From DAOUGC01 sp034429695 (GTDB lineage: Bacteria > Chloroflexota > Anaerolineae > Anaerolineales > Anaerolineaceae), in NCBI GenBank assembly GCA_034429695.1, contig DAOUGC010000075.1, positions 1-31,933 on the forward strand: 31,933 nt of DNA, given 5' to 3'. The stretch's first letter is position 1. Each line of letters opens with the position of its first letter. The notes below the pieces were generated by a model. The model was not told where the DNA came from. It saw only the letters and a list, made by a program, of their open reading frames with translations, and did not search any database. Of this stretch, positions 7,869-16,017 are shown piece by piece. Position numbers and translations under genes: made by a program.

Positions 7869-8324
7869 TCAAGCAATGTCTCTACGAATCCGCCTTGTAA
7901 AGTTGGGCAAGGCTCGTTCGTAGGTGGATTGTATGTAGGAGGACGACAGAAGAAAATCAGCGGTGGCCAGATTGCTTGCCGTGGGAATATTATGCAACAC
8001 GGCTATGCGAAGCAAGGCTTTTACATCCGGATCGTGCGGCTGTTGTTCCAATGGATCCCAGAAAAACACCAACATGTCCAGTTCGCCTTCCACAATGCGC
8101 GCCCCAATCTGCTGATCCCCACCCAGCGGACCGCTTTGAAAGCGATGCACATCAAGCCCTGTCTGTTCACGGAGCAATTGTCCGGTCGTTCCGGTGGCAA
8201 ACAATTCATGCTGACCAAGTTCATCAGCATGTTGTTTTGTCCAGTCCAGCATTTCCTGTTTCATGCCGTCATGAGCAATTAAAGCAATCCGCTTTTTTGC
8301 CCGCATGGTCCTTGTCTGGCTCAT
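7869..8324 (-). CDS. mgsA: Methylglyoxal synthase
   Basis: A 151-residue cytosolic enzyme that converts dihydroxyacetone phosphate to methylglyoxal and phosphate, a bypass of lower glycolysis under phosphate limitation or carbon excess. Catalytic residues are all present: H18-D19 (LIAHD), D70 in GPLGGDQQIGAR, D90 in FFWDPL, and H97/D100 in QPHDPDVKALLR. ATG 8324 has an excellent AGGAGGA ribosome-binding site about 7 bases upstream. It is the first gene of the long minus-strand run that continues into smpB after 15 bases. Confidence 0.96.
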   Translation of the reverse strand: MSQTRTMRAKKRIALIAHDGMKQEMLDWTKQHADELGQHELFATGTTGQLLREQTGLDVHRFQSGPLGGDQQIGARIVEGELDMLVFFWDPLEQQPHDPDVKALLRIAVLHNIPTASNLATADFLLSSSYIQSTYERALPNFTRRIRRDIA

Positions 8325-8351
8325 GGGTGCATCCTCCTGTCGTGCGGGTTA

Positions 8352-8378
8352 AGTATATCATGGAGGGTGTTGTTTCAA
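8352..8378 (-). promoter_or_regulatory. Candidate sigma-70 promoter for mgsA and the downstream minus-strand genes
   Basis: On the minus strand, TTGAAA (8378-8373) is followed after 15 bases by TATACT (8357-8352). The mgsA start lies about 28 bases beyond the -10. The spacer is shorter than ideal, so the -35 assignment is weak. It is the only obvious -10 between the divergent genes on this strand. Confidence 0.4.
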
Positions 8379-8380
8379 CC

Positions 8381-8408
8381 TTGTCCCAGGCAAGCGCCTG
8401 TGTATAAT
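8381..8408 (+). promoter_or_regulatory. Candidate sigma-70 promoter for the patatin operon
   Basis: TTGTCC (8381-8386), a 16-base spacer and a perfect TATAAT (8403-8408) lie upstream of the patatin gene. The spacer contains an inverted repeat, CAGGC-AAGC-GCCTG (8387-8400), which could be a binding site for a regulator. The -35 element lies two bases from the -35 of the opposing mgsA promoter, so the promoters face away from each other back to back. Confidence 0.6.
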
Positions 8409-8436
8409 CTACATAGATCTTTGAGGGAGAATGAAT

Positions 8437-9372
8437 ATGAAAGATATCGTGATTGCCCTGGGGGGCGGAGGGATGAAAGGCATCGCCCATGCCGGTGTGT
8501 TACGGCGATTGGTTAAGGAAGGCTATAACATCAAAGCCATTTCAGGCACCAGCGTAGGTGGATTGATCGGTGCTGCATTTGCCGCTGGTCATTCCCCCGA
8601 AGAAATCGAGAACTATCTCAACAAAATAAATCAAACCTCTTTGTTTGCGCGTGGCAAAAGCGATGGCCCCGCCTTGATGGGCTTGCAGGGAGTCACAGAG
8701 GCCCTTCTGGACCTGGTGGGCAATTGCACCTTTGAACAACTTACCATCCCGTTTGCAGTCACCGCAGTGGATCTGGACCACGGTGAAGAAGTCATCCTAT
8801 CCACAGGCTCGGTAATGGATGCCGTGCTGGCGACCATTGCAGTTCCCGGCATCTTTCCACCTCGGAAAATCGGTAATTGCACCCTGGTGGATGGTGGTGT
8901 GCTTGACCCTGTTCCTGTGGCCCTTGCCCGATGGTTGAAACCCGGCTATCCCATCATTGCAGTGTGCCTGTCCACCGAGCCAACTGAATGGAAACACCTG
9001 AAAGCTCCCGGGTTGCCCATTCATGCGCCGGTTCCCCCCTCCATTTTGGAACAATTTTCCAGGATGCGGTTGGCACAGGCGTTTCAAATCTTTACTCATT
9101 CGCTTGATATCACCACCCGCATGTTGGCTGAGCTACGCATGCAAATTGATCAACCGGATGTGATCATCCGTCCCAATGTGGACCGCTTTGGCATGTTCGA
9201 CCTGGCCAATCCTGCGGAGCTAATACTTGAAGGTGATATGGCTGCACTCAATCGGATGCCGGCACTTAAGCAGGCTGAGAACTGGCAAAACAGCCTTTCC
9301 CGCCGCTTCAAACGCACCCGTTTGCATGGCCGCGTACTGACAGAACGCAATTGGAATCCGGAGGGCGAATGA
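8437..9372 (+). CDS. Patatin-like phospholipase family protein
   Basis: A 311-residue protein with the patatin acyl-hydrolase fold: oxyanion loop GGGGMKG (9-15), nucleophile elbow GTSVG with S39, and the catalytic Asp in VDGG (D152). Bacterial relatives (RssA/YchK-like) cleave membrane lipids or lysophospholipids. There is no signal peptide, so it acts from the cytosolic side. ATG 8431 is also possible, but the GAGGGAG sequence at 8423-8429 is correctly spaced (7 bases) only for ATG 8437. The stop overlaps the next start as ATGA. The cotranscribed esterase suggests a small lipid-ester hydrolase operon; substrates are unknown. Confidence 0.93.
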   Translation: MKDIVIALGGGGMKGIAHAGVLRRLVKEGYNIKAISGTSVGGLIGAAFAAGHSPEEIENYLNKINQTSLFARGKSDGPALMGLQGVTEALLDLVGNCTFEQLTIPFAVTAVDLDHGEEVILSTGSVMDAVLATIAVPGIFPPRKIGNCTLVDGGVLDPVPVALARWLKPGYPIIAVCLSTEPTEWKHLKAPGLPIHAPVPPSILEQFSRMRLAQAFQIFTHSLDITTRMLAELRMQIDQPDVIIRPNVDRFGMFDLANPAELILEGDMAALNRMPALKQAENWQNSLSRRFKRTRLHGRVLTERNWNPEGE

Positions 9373-9602
9373 GCGATGGCGACCGGGACCTCCGCACCTA
9401 CGGAAGACAAACCACCACCCGGTTGATTGTTGGCGGTTTGTCCATGTTATTTATCGTCGGAGGCGGTCTCATCTACTGGATCTACGGCCCAGGGGCGGCT
9501 GCTTTTGGCTTGCTGTGCCTTGGTGCTGGTTTGTTTCCTCTCGTCCTTATCTGGCTGGCTTTATGGTTAATGGATTGGGTGGTGAAACGTGGAAGAGGGT
9601 AA
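9369..9602 (+). CDS. Small two-helix membrane protein of unknown function
   Basis: This 77-residue protein has a charged N-terminus (MSDGDRDLRTYGRQ) and two hydrophobic helices at about 22-42 and 47-70, ending with basic residues (VVKRGRG). I do not recognise a family. Its ATG overlaps the patatin stop (ATGA) and its end overlaps the esterase start by 14 bases, so it is translated as part of that operon. It may anchor or assist one of the hydrolases, but only gene order suggests this. Confidence 0.75.
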   Translation: MSDGDRDLRTYGRQTTTRLIVGGLSMLFIVGGGLIYWIYGPGAAAFGLLCLGAGLFPLVLIWLALWLMDWVVKRGRG

Positions 9603-10239
9603 ACCACAAACATTTGTTGAGCCCGATTGGGTCTATCGAGTGCAGCTTCCGACCAACGAGGCTCCTCAAAGACTGCTATTGATCATTCACGGTTGGACGG
9701 GTGACGAGAATTCCATGTGGTTGTTCACACAGGGCCTGCCCTCCACAACCGCCATACTGGCACCCCGTGGATTTGTGGATGCACCCTCAGGATATGGTTG
9801 GGCAGGCGCTGATACCGGCTTTCCAACCCCATTCTCTGCCCTTCAATCATCGGTGGAAAAGTTGCTGAAGCAAGTTGATCGATGGACAACACGCTTTCCT
9901 TCACTGGCCAATCAAGCCCTGGACTTAATGGGATTCAGCCAGGGATGTGCAATGACGTACGCGATCATGGCCACCAATCCGCAAAGAGTCCGCAGGGCGG
10001 CCTGCATGGCGGGATATCTACCTGCCGGAGCCGAACGGTATTTTACTAACGATACCTTGGTTGGAAAAACCGTACTCATCTCGCATGGCACATTGGATGA
10101 GACGATTTCCATTGAATACGCAAGAGAAGCCCGCCGGGTGATCTCCGCGGCGGGCGCCGAAATTGATTATTGTGAGGAGGAAGTGGGTCACAAAATGGGT
10201 GCGGCCTGTTTCCGAAAACTCAAAACATTCTTTGTGTGA
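9589..10239 (+). CDS. Alpha/beta hydrolase, phospholipase/carboxylesterase family
   Basis: A 216-residue soluble hydrolase of the phospholipase/carboxylesterase (Abhydrolase_2) type. The catalytic triad is visible: S117 in GFSQG, D170 in HGTLDE and H201 in GHKMG. The oxyanion region LLLIIHGWTGDEN is near residue 30. These enzymes cleave short acyl esters or lysophospholipids. The GTG start at 9589 lies inside the end of the small membrane gene, consistent with coupled translation. The stop is only six bases from the end of the convergent SH3 gene. Confidence 0.92.
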   Translation: MEEGKPQTFVEPDWVYRVQLPTNEAPQRLLLIIHGWTGDENSMWLFTQGLPSTTAILAPRGFVDAPSGYGWAGADTGFPTPFSALQSSVEKLLKQVDRWTTRFPSLANQALDLMGFSQGCAMTYAIMATNPQRVRRAACMAGYLPAGAERYFTNDTLVGKTVLISHGTLDETISIEYAREARRVISAAGAEIDYCEEEVGHKMGAACFRKLKTFFV

Positions 10240-10245
10240 TTGGGT

Positions 10246-10875
10246 TTATCTTCCCTGTGCCAGTGAAAACAACCCGATAAAAATACCAGCAACGGCCAGG
10301 AAGATGATGATCAAACCCATGGGGATGTCACCAGCGTTTGCTGCCTGCATGGCGGCAAAGGTGGGGATCACCAGCGGCGCTGGAGGCGTATAGGTTGGCA
10401 TGCGCGTCATTTCAGGTGTGAAGACAAATTCCGCTGCCATGGTCGGGTCAATGGTCGGAGTCACCAGGGGGGTGGGTGTCGGCGGTGGTTCAACCACCGG
10501 TAAAGGGCCGGGTGATAGATCCACCAGACTGGCATACACCCATCCGATCCCGCCGGGTACGCCGGGGTAATCAATCATGATCCATGCGCCGCCGGGAGTT
10601 CTCCCTTTAGCCGGCGCCTGTTGCCCGCTCAACAAGGTACCGATTTTCTCATAGTCCATACCGGGGCCAGAGCGAACGTTGATTTGATCCTGGTCAACCG
10701 TCGAGCGGACTGTGATCATCGGACCCGAAGGCGTACTGGTCACTGTTGGCAACTCAGGCGTGGATGCCTGAGCGTTTACCGAAACCGGTGTTTGCATCCC
10801 CCACAAAAATCCTGACAAAGCCAGACCAACCATAAACCACAGGAAATATATGGGTCGTCCCCATCCTTTTTGCAT
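10246..10875 (-). CDS. Secreted or membrane-tethered bacterial SH3-domain protein
   Basis: A 209-residue protein with an N-terminal hydrophobic segment (about 9-27, signal or anchor), an SH3_3-like domain (about 53-118) containing INVRSGPGMDYEKIGTL, a low-complexity stretch rich in proline and threonine (PPPTPTPLVTPT), and a C-terminal membrane helix (about 185-207). The SH3 domain should sit outside the cytoplasm and may bind wall peptides. Function is not known. ATG 10875 has GAGGTGA upstream. Single-gene unit, divergent from the zinc-ribbon gene. Confidence 0.85.
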   Translation of the reverse strand: MQKGWGRPIYFLWFMVGLALSGFLWGMQTPVSVNAQASTPELPTVTSTPSGPMITVRSTVDQDQINVRSGPGMDYEKIGTLLSGQQAPAKGRTPGGAWIMIDYPGVPGGIGWVYASLVDLSPGPLPVVEPPPTPTPLVTPTIDPTMAAEFVFTPEMTRMPTYTPPAPLVIPTFAAMQAANAGDIPMGLIIIFLAVAGIFIGLFSLAQGR

Positions 10876-10913
10876 ATAATCACCTCAATATCCACATCAA
10901 AACGATGGGCTAA

Positions 10914-10921
10914 ATTATAAT
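10914..10921. promoter_or_regulatory. Shared palindromic -10 element between two divergent genes
   Basis: The sequence ATTATAAT gives a perfect TATAAT on the plus strand (10916-10921) and on the minus strand (10919-10914). No good -35 is seen on either strand. On the plus strand the -10 ends 8 bases before the ATG at 10930, so a start driven by it would give a leaderless or almost leaderless mRNA. On the minus strand it would leave a leader of about 30 bases with a ribosome-binding site for the SH3 gene. Confidence 0.45.
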
Positions 10922-10929
10922 CGGAAACC

Positions 10930-11514
10930 ATGGATCAACGCATTTATCACGGCTCGTTCACACCCTCAGACCTGGCCTCGGAGCTTGTTGCTCATTTTCA
11001 TCGCGGCAATCTCCGCGTGCAACAGATGGGCACTGTAGAGCAACTCACTCTGCAAATTGCCACCCACCGACCCACATCGGGTGGACAAACAGCCCTTACC
11101 GTTACACTCATTAAAGTGCCTGACGGTGTATCAGTCAAGGTTGGGCAACAACAGATACTGGGTGTTGCTGCCAGCATCGGGATCACCGCCCTGTCTGCAT
11201 TACGCAACCCGTTCGCCCTGCTTGGTCGGTTGGACGACCTCGCCCAGGATATCGAGCACCTGCAAATGACTGACGAGGTTTGGCGTGTTCTGGACGGTAA
11301 AGCCCGATCGCTCGGTACCGGGCTGGAACTCTCTGAACGTCTTCGCCGATTGACCTGTCTATATTGCGGTTCAGCGAACGAGATCGGCGTTTCCAATTGC
11401 ATCGCCTGCGGTGCGCCGCTTGGAGCGGCGCATCCGGGATCGTGCAAACATTGCGGCTTTGTCATCAAAGCCGGTGAGGTTTTCTGCCCGAACTGCAATT
11501 GCCGTCTTTCCTGA
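10930..11514 (+). CDS. Protein of unknown function with C-terminal double zinc ribbon
   Basis: A 194-residue protein. The first 120 residues are a mixed alpha/beta region I do not recognise, with one moderately hydrophobic stretch (about 76-98) that is more likely buried than a true membrane helix. The C-terminus carries two zinc-ribbon knuckle pairs: C143/C146 with C157/C160, and C172/C175 with C186/C189. Such ribbons bind protein or nucleic acid. There is no Shine-Dalgarno except a weak GGA, and a -10 box ends 8 bases before the ATG. It stands alone and ends six bases from the convergent zwf stop. Confidence 0.8.
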   Translation: MDQRIYHGSFTPSDLASELVAHFHRGNLRVQQMGTVEQLTLQIATHRPTSGGQTALTVTLIKVPDGVSVKVGQQQILGVAASIGITALSALRNPFALLGRLDDLAQDIEHLQMTDEVWRVLDGKARSLGTGLELSERLRRLTCLYCGSANEIGVSNCIACGAPLGAAHPGSCKHCGFVIKAGEVFCPNCNCRLS

Positions 11515-11520
11515 CCAGGT

Positions 11521-13002
11521 TTACGGCTGTCTCCACCCTCTGCCATCCCGCACGATAAATTCATCAGCTCCCGGCGGTCCCCAGGTTCCTGCTTCATAAA
11601 CTGGCAGGTTTCGTACAGGCGCATCTTTCCATCCTGAAATGATCCCGTCCGTATAAGCCCATTGAGACAGCACCTCATCACTGCGTGTAAACAGGGTGGC
11701 ATCCCCGGTGAAGGCATCCAGTAACAGGCGTTCATAAGCTTCAGGCGGCTCTCCACCAAATGTCTCTTTATAACTAAATTCCATGCGAACCGGGGAAATG
11801 GTATTGGTGGGACCGGGCTCTTTGGCTCCAAATGTAAGGGTAATGCCCTCATCTGGCTGGAGGTTCAAAACAAGGACATTGGGTGCACTACCGGATGGAT
11901 TTTTCCAACCAAACAGAGACAAAGGCGCTTGTTTGAAATGGATGGAGACTTCGGTCAGCCTGGATGGCATGCGTTTTGCCGATCTTAAGTAGAAGGGCAC
12001 CCCGGCCCATCGCCAGTTATCCACATGCACTCTGGCTGCCATATACGTTTCTGTTGTGGTGCCAGACGGCACATTTTGTTCATCCTTGTAACCGGGCACC
12101 CTGTGATCATCCACCATGCCTGACGTATATTGTGCCCTGAATGTATTTGTGATCACATCGCCCCCATTCAATGGTCGAATGGCTTTCAGCACTTTGACCT
12201 TTTCGTCACGCACTGAATCGGCATTAAACCCCACCGGCGCCTCCATTGCAGTCAACGCCAGCAACTGCAGGAGATGATTCTGAAATACATCGCGGATTAC
12301 CCCGGCTGCATCGTAATAATTCCCGCGCGTACCCACCCCCTCACACTCTGCCACCATGATCTGTACGTGATCCACGTAACGTCGATTCCATAGTGGCTCA
12401 AAGATCCCGTTGGCAAAACGGAAGATCAAAATATTCTGAACCGTTTCCTTCCCAAGGTAATGGTCAATACGATAGACCTGATCTTCGTCGAAAACCCGGT
12501 GGATGCGCTGTTCCAGATCTTCTGCTGACTGCAGATCCACCCCATAAGGTTTTTCGACCACAATTCGGGTCCAGCCTGTTTGCCGCTGGGCCAACTGGCA
12601 CTCACCGATCAAGTCAATGATATCGTCATAACTCTCGGGCGGGGTTGCCAGGTAATATAGCACGTTCTCAATCCCATTCTCCTGGATATATTGTCCCAAT
12701 CGCTGGTAGCCCTCCCGATCATCAAAAGATGAACGGATGTAAGCAGCGTTCGCGAACATCTTATTTTTGACCTGTTCCTCAATGGGGCAGGTTCTCGAAT
12801 ATTTTTCCAACCCTTCAGCCAGGTTCCCAACCATCCCGGCGTCATCCCAATCTCGTCGTGCAAAACCAATGATGACCACTTCATCCGGCAGACGGTCCCG
12901 GTATACCAGTTCATAAAGTGCCGGGATCAATTTGCGCCGTGTCAGGTCACCTGTCACGCCAAAAATCACAAAAGCAGTGCGACGGGTTGGGGTTTCGGTC
13001 AT
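11521..13002 (-). CDS. zwf: Glucose-6-phosphate 1-dehydrogenase
   Basis: A 493-residue cytosolic enzyme that oxidises glucose 6-phosphate to 6-phosphogluconolactone, the entry to the oxidative pentose phosphate pathway. The dinucleotide-binding motif is VIFGVTGDLTRRKL (12-25), EKPYG lies at 150-154, and the substrate-binding signature RIDHYLGKE is at 178-186, including the catalytic His. Length is normal. ATG 13002 overlaps the gnd stop as ATGA, so gnd and zwf are translationally coupled. No lactonase gene (pgl) is in the window. Confidence 0.97.
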   Translation of the reverse strand: MTETPTRRTAFVIFGVTGDLTRRKLIPALYELVYRDRLPDEVVIIGFARRDWDDAGMVGNLAEGLEKYSRTCPIEEQVKNKMFANAAYIRSSFDDREGYQRLGQYIQENGIENVLYYLATPPESYDDIIDLIGECQLAQRQTGWTRIVVEKPYGVDLQSAEDLEQRIHRVFDEDQVYRIDHYLGKETVQNILIFRFANGIFEPLWNRRYVDHVQIMVAECEGVGTRGNYYDAAGVIRDVFQNHLLQLLALTAMEAPVGFNADSVRDEKVKVLKAIRPLNGGDVITNTFRAQYTSGMVDDHRVPGYKDEQNVPSGTTTETYMAARVHVDNWRWAGVPFYLRSAKRMPSRLTEVSIHFKQAPLSLFGWKNPSGSAPNVLVLNLQPDEGITLTFGAKEPGPTNTISPVRMEFSYKETFGGEPPEAYERLLLDAFTGDATLFTRSDEVLSQWAYTDGIISGWKDAPVRNLPVYEAGTWGPPGADEFIVRDGRGWRQP

Positions 13003-13925
13003 GGCTCAACATTTCCTTTACTGGGAACAACCGCGTGACCTCCAAACTGATTCCGCATTGCCGCCAGCAGACGAGCGGAATAAGCATCGCCCTGCCGGCT
13101 GTAAAAGCGGCGATACAGGGCAAAGGCGATCACAGGCATGGGAACATCCTGATCAATACCTTCAATAATCGTCCACCTGCCTTCGCCAGAATCGGCCACG
13201 TAGCCCTTCAAACTGGAGAGGTCAGGGTCTTCCACCAAGGCATTCCCGATCAAATCCAGCAACCATGACCGCACCACCGAACCTTCCCGCCAGATCTGGG
13301 AAATCTGGTAAGTGTTCAGATTGAAGTCCTTGCGGGCAGCCAGCAATTCAAAGCCTTCTGCATAGGCTTCCATCAACCCATACTCAATACCGTTATGCAC
13401 CATCTTTACATAATGCCCTGCCCCACTGGGTCCAACATAACCCCAACCGGTATCCACGGAGGGCGCCAGAGCCTCAAAAATGGGGGTCAGCGAACGGGCA
13501 GCATCTGCATCCCCCCCGATCATCAACGAATATCCTTCCTGTAATCCCCAAACCCCACCGCTAACCCCCACATCAATAAAGTGAATACCCTTCTGCTTCA
13601 ACAATTCCGACCGTCGCATGGTGTCATGAAAGTTGGAGTTGCCTCCGTCAATCAGGATATCCCCAGGTGATAATAAATCGCCAAAGCTGGTTACCACACT
13701 CTCAGTGGCATCACCAGCCGGAACCATGCACCAGATGACCCTGGGAGAAGGAAGCGCATTAAGGATTTCCTGATACCCATACGCCGGGAAGAAACCGTCG
13801 ATATCTGCCATCGAATCAGTAATATCACGGGCAAGGTTGTACCCCACAATTTCATGGCCGTAATTCAATAATCTACGAGCCATGTTTCCGCCCATTCTGC
13901 CCAATCCAATCATTGCCAGTCTCAT
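12999..13925 (-). CDS. gnd: 6-phosphogluconate dehydrogenase, short (GndA/YqeC-like) form
   Basis: A 308-residue enzyme that decarboxylates 6-phosphogluconate to ribulose 5-phosphate. It has the Rossmann motif MIGLGRMGGNM (5-15), DGGNSNFHD, GVSGGVWGL and the catalytic KMVHNGIEYG (K174, E181). About 300 residues is the short type, lacking the second half of the usual 470-residue enzyme; short forms are often NAD-preferring, but cofactor use is not proven here. ATG 13925 is chosen because AGGAGGG stands just upstream; the frame could start 18 bases earlier. First gene of the gnd-zwf pair. Confidence 0.94.
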   Translation of the reverse strand: MRLAMIGLGRMGGNMARRLLNYGHEIVGYNLARDITDSMADIDGFFPAYGYQEILNALPSPRVIWCMVPAGDATESVVTSFGDLLSPGDILIDGGNSNFHDTMRRSELLKQKGIHFIDVGVSGGVWGLQEGYSLMIGGDADAARSLTPIFEALAPSVDTGWGYVGPSGAGHYVKMVHNGIEYGLMEAYAEGFELLAARKDFNLNTYQISQIWREGSVVRSWLLDLIGNALVEDPDLSSLKGYVADSGEGRWTIIEGIDQDVPMPVIAFALYRRFYSRQGDAYSARLLAAMRNQFGGHAVVPSKGNVEP

Positions 13926-13975
13926 CTTACCCTCCTGTGACATGATCCCAATTCAACGACCATTTTACTTGAAAC

Positions 13976-14003
13976 TTGCAGCCGACACATGGAAAGCTAT
14001 AAT
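13976..14003 (+). promoter_or_regulatory. Candidate promoter for the P1 peptidase-prs-degV genes
   Basis: TTGCAG (13976-13981), a 16-base spacer and a perfect TATAAT (13998-14003) lie upstream, giving a leader of about 28 bases with AAAGGAA at 14021-14027. On the opposite strand TAAAAT (13967-13962) is a possible -10 for gnd, without a convincing -35. Confidence 0.5.
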
Positions 14004-14037
14004 ATGTATAAATTTCAAACAAAGGAACCAGTCGAAA

Positions 14038-15060
14038 ATGAGATTTTCGAATTCCATCACGGATGTGCCAGGAATTCTCGTCGGACATGCTGATGACCCA
14101 ATTGCGTTGACCGGTTGCACAGTCATAATTTGCGAGAAGGGTGCAGTTGCCGGTGTGGATCAACGCGGTGGTGCTCCAGGTACTCGTGAAACCGATGCAC
14201 TGCGCCCCATGCATCTGGTCCAAAACATACACGCCGTTCTGCTCTCCGGTGGTTCTGCATTTGGATTGGATGCAGCCGCCGGGGTAATGGTTCATCTGGA
14301 GAAAAAAGGGATCGGTGTTGATACCGGTGTGGCCAGGGTTCCAATTGTTGGAGCCGCAGTGATCTTTGACCTCGCGGTGGGAAATCCATCCATTCGGCCC
14401 ACACCTGAAATGGCAGCCCTTGCCTGCGCCAACGCAAGCGCCAATCCACCCGCAACCGGAAATGTGGGTGTGGGCATGGGTGCGACTGTGGGCAAAGCCC
14501 TGGGAATGCAGTATTGCATGAAGGGTGGTGTGGGTTCGGCATCCGTCCATCTGAACGGTGGTGTGGTGGTCGGAGCCATCATGGCAGTCAATCCGTATGG
14601 TGATGTAATCGATCCGCAAACCCGGACGATCATCGCCGGAACCCGTACGATGGAAAAAGGTCCGCTGCGTATTGGCAGGGGCGGCTATTTTGCCGACACA
14701 ATGTCGGTCATGGAAACCATAGCCGAGAAGAACCCGCTGCGCTTGTTTTCCACACATAACACCGTCATTGGTGTTGTGGCAACCAACGCGAAGCTAAGTA
14801 AAAATGAAGCCTCCAAGATTGCACAGATGGCACAAAACGGAATCGCCATGGCAATCCGCCCTGCCCACACCATGTTTGACGGAGACACCATCTTCTGCAT
14901 GTCAACCGGTAGTAAAAAGACCGACGTCAACCTGATCGGAGCATGCGCCGCAGAGGTGGTTGCCAGAGCCATCGTTGATGCAGTCCGTTCTGCACATTCC
15001 CTCCCTGGTATTCCAGCGTTTGACGATGTATCCAACGGTGATCTGCAACCTCATGAATAA
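14038..15060 (+). CDS. P1 family (S58/DmpA-like) N-terminal nucleophile aminopeptidase
   Basis: A 340-residue protein of the DmpA/L-aminopeptidase-D-esterase family. These Ntn-type hydrolases self-cleave before a Ser or Thr, which becomes the new N-terminal nucleophile. Conserved pieces are GILVGHADD, DQRGGAPGTRETDAL, LLSGGSAFGLDAAAGVM and GNVGVGMGATVGK; by analogy with family members T150 is the likely cleavage and nucleophile residue. ATG 14038 follows AAAGGAA by about ten bases; a longer upstream frame exists but would cross the promoter region. The end overlaps prs by eight bases. The physiological substrate is unknown. Confidence 0.9.
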   Translation: MRFSNSITDVPGILVGHADDPIALTGCTVIICEKGAVAGVDQRGGAPGTRETDALRPMHLVQNIHAVLLSGGSAFGLDAAAGVMVHLEKKGIGVDTGVARVPIVGAAVIFDLAVGNPSIRPTPEMAALACANASANPPATGNVGVGMGATVGKALGMQYCMKGGVGSASVHLNGGVVVGAIMAVNPYGDVIDPQTRTIIAGTRTMEKGPLRIGRGGYFADTMSVMETIAEKNPLRLFSTHNTVIGVVATNAKLSKNEASKIAQMAQNGIAMAIRPAHTMFDGDTIFCMSTGSKKTDVNLIGACAAEVVARAIVDAVRSAHSLPGIPAFDDVSNGDLQPHE

Positions 15061-16000
15061 TCATCCACTTCGCATCTTCAGCGGGTCGGCCCATCCAGAA
15101 CTCGCCAATGAAATTGCTCACATTCTGGATGTTCCGCTGGGGAAAAGCACCACCCGCCGCCTGCCCGACTCAGAAGTCCATGTCACCATTGATGAATACG
15201 TCCGTGACCAGGATATCTTCCTGGTACAGCCGTGCAGTGCTCCGGTGAACGATCACATGATGGAATTGATCCTGTATCTGGATGCATTCCGGCGGGCATC
15301 CGTCCAGCGGGTCAATGCAGTGATCCCATATTTTGCCTATGCCCGCCAGGATCGCATGGCAAAAGGTCGCGAAGCAATCAGCGCCAGGGTTATTGCCAAC
15401 CTGCTGGAAAGCATGGGGGTTGCCAGGGTGATCTTTGTTGATATTCATAACCTCGCCATTCAAGGCTTTTTCAACATCCCGGTTGACCCGTTGTCAGCCA
15501 TGCCCATCCTTGCGGATTATTTCAAAAGACCCGGTTTTGAAAATGCAGCCATTGTCAGCCCTGATGTTGGACGGGCACAGCTTGCCGGACGATATGCTGA
15601 GTACCTAAACCTGCCCCTGGTGATTATGCACAAACGGCGCCTGACGCCGGAGGATGTGAAAACCACCCATATTGTTGGTGACATCCGAAACCGCCGTCCC
15701 ATCATAATTGATGATATTATTGCATCGGGAAGTCTGCTAAAACAGATGGATGCTCTTTATCAGGCAGGGGCTGCCCCAGGCGCCCACCTTGCAATTACGC
15801 ACCCGGTATTGTTACCTCAGGCACTGGATTTACTCGAAAGAGACAACCGGATTGACAAACTGGTGGTGACCAATACAATTGCCATTCCACCAGAGAAACG
15901 CAGTTCCAAACTGGAAGTGTTGAGCATTGCCCCACTTCTGGCGGATATCATTCAGCTTATCCATGAAGGTAAAAGTATCATTCAGCACATGGGTCGTTAA
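15053..16000 (+). CDS. prs: Ribose-phosphate pyrophosphokinase family protein (divergent)
   Basis: A 315-residue protein of PRPP synthetase length. Preserved are the ATP-binding YARQDR (96-101), GREAISARVIANLL, the SPD(V)G segment at 169, the HKRR loop (193-196) and the metal-binding H132. Two signatures differ. The family signature, normally like DLHAxQIQGFF, reads DIHNLAIQGFF. The PRPP/ribose-5-phosphate loop, normally DDxxDTxGT, reads DDIIASGSL (220-228), losing the third aspartate. It could be a genuine synthetase with relaxed motifs or a paralogue with altered activity. The ATG at 15053 overlaps the peptidase gene. degV follows after 17 bases. Confidence 0.85.
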   Translation: MNNHPLRIFSGSAHPELANEIAHILDVPLGKSTTRRLPDSEVHVTIDEYVRDQDIFLVQPCSAPVNDHMMELILYLDAFRRASVQRVNAVIPYFAYARQDRMAKGREAISARVIANLLESMGVARVIFVDIHNLAIQGFFNIPVDPLSAMPILADYFKRPGFENAAIVSPDVGRAQLAGRYAEYLNLPLVIMHKRRLTPEDVKTTHIVGDIRNRRPIIIDDIIASGSLLKQMDALYQAGAAPGAHLAITHPVLLPQALDLLERDNRIDKLVVTNTIAIPPEKRSSKLEVLSIAPLLADIIQLIHEGKSIIQHMGR

Positions 16001-16017
16001 CCCGGAAAGGACCTGTC

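Noticed and set aside
10998..11852. Long open frame on the minus strand opposite the zinc-ribbon gene and the end of zwf
   Set aside because: It crosses two convincing genes on mixed strands, has a low-complexity arginine/serine-rich translation and no family resemblance; it is a shadow frame.
13927..14757. Open frame of 276 codons opposite the P1 peptidase gene
   Set aside because: His/Cys/Gly-rich shadow translation without motifs, and it would run through the divergent promoter region.
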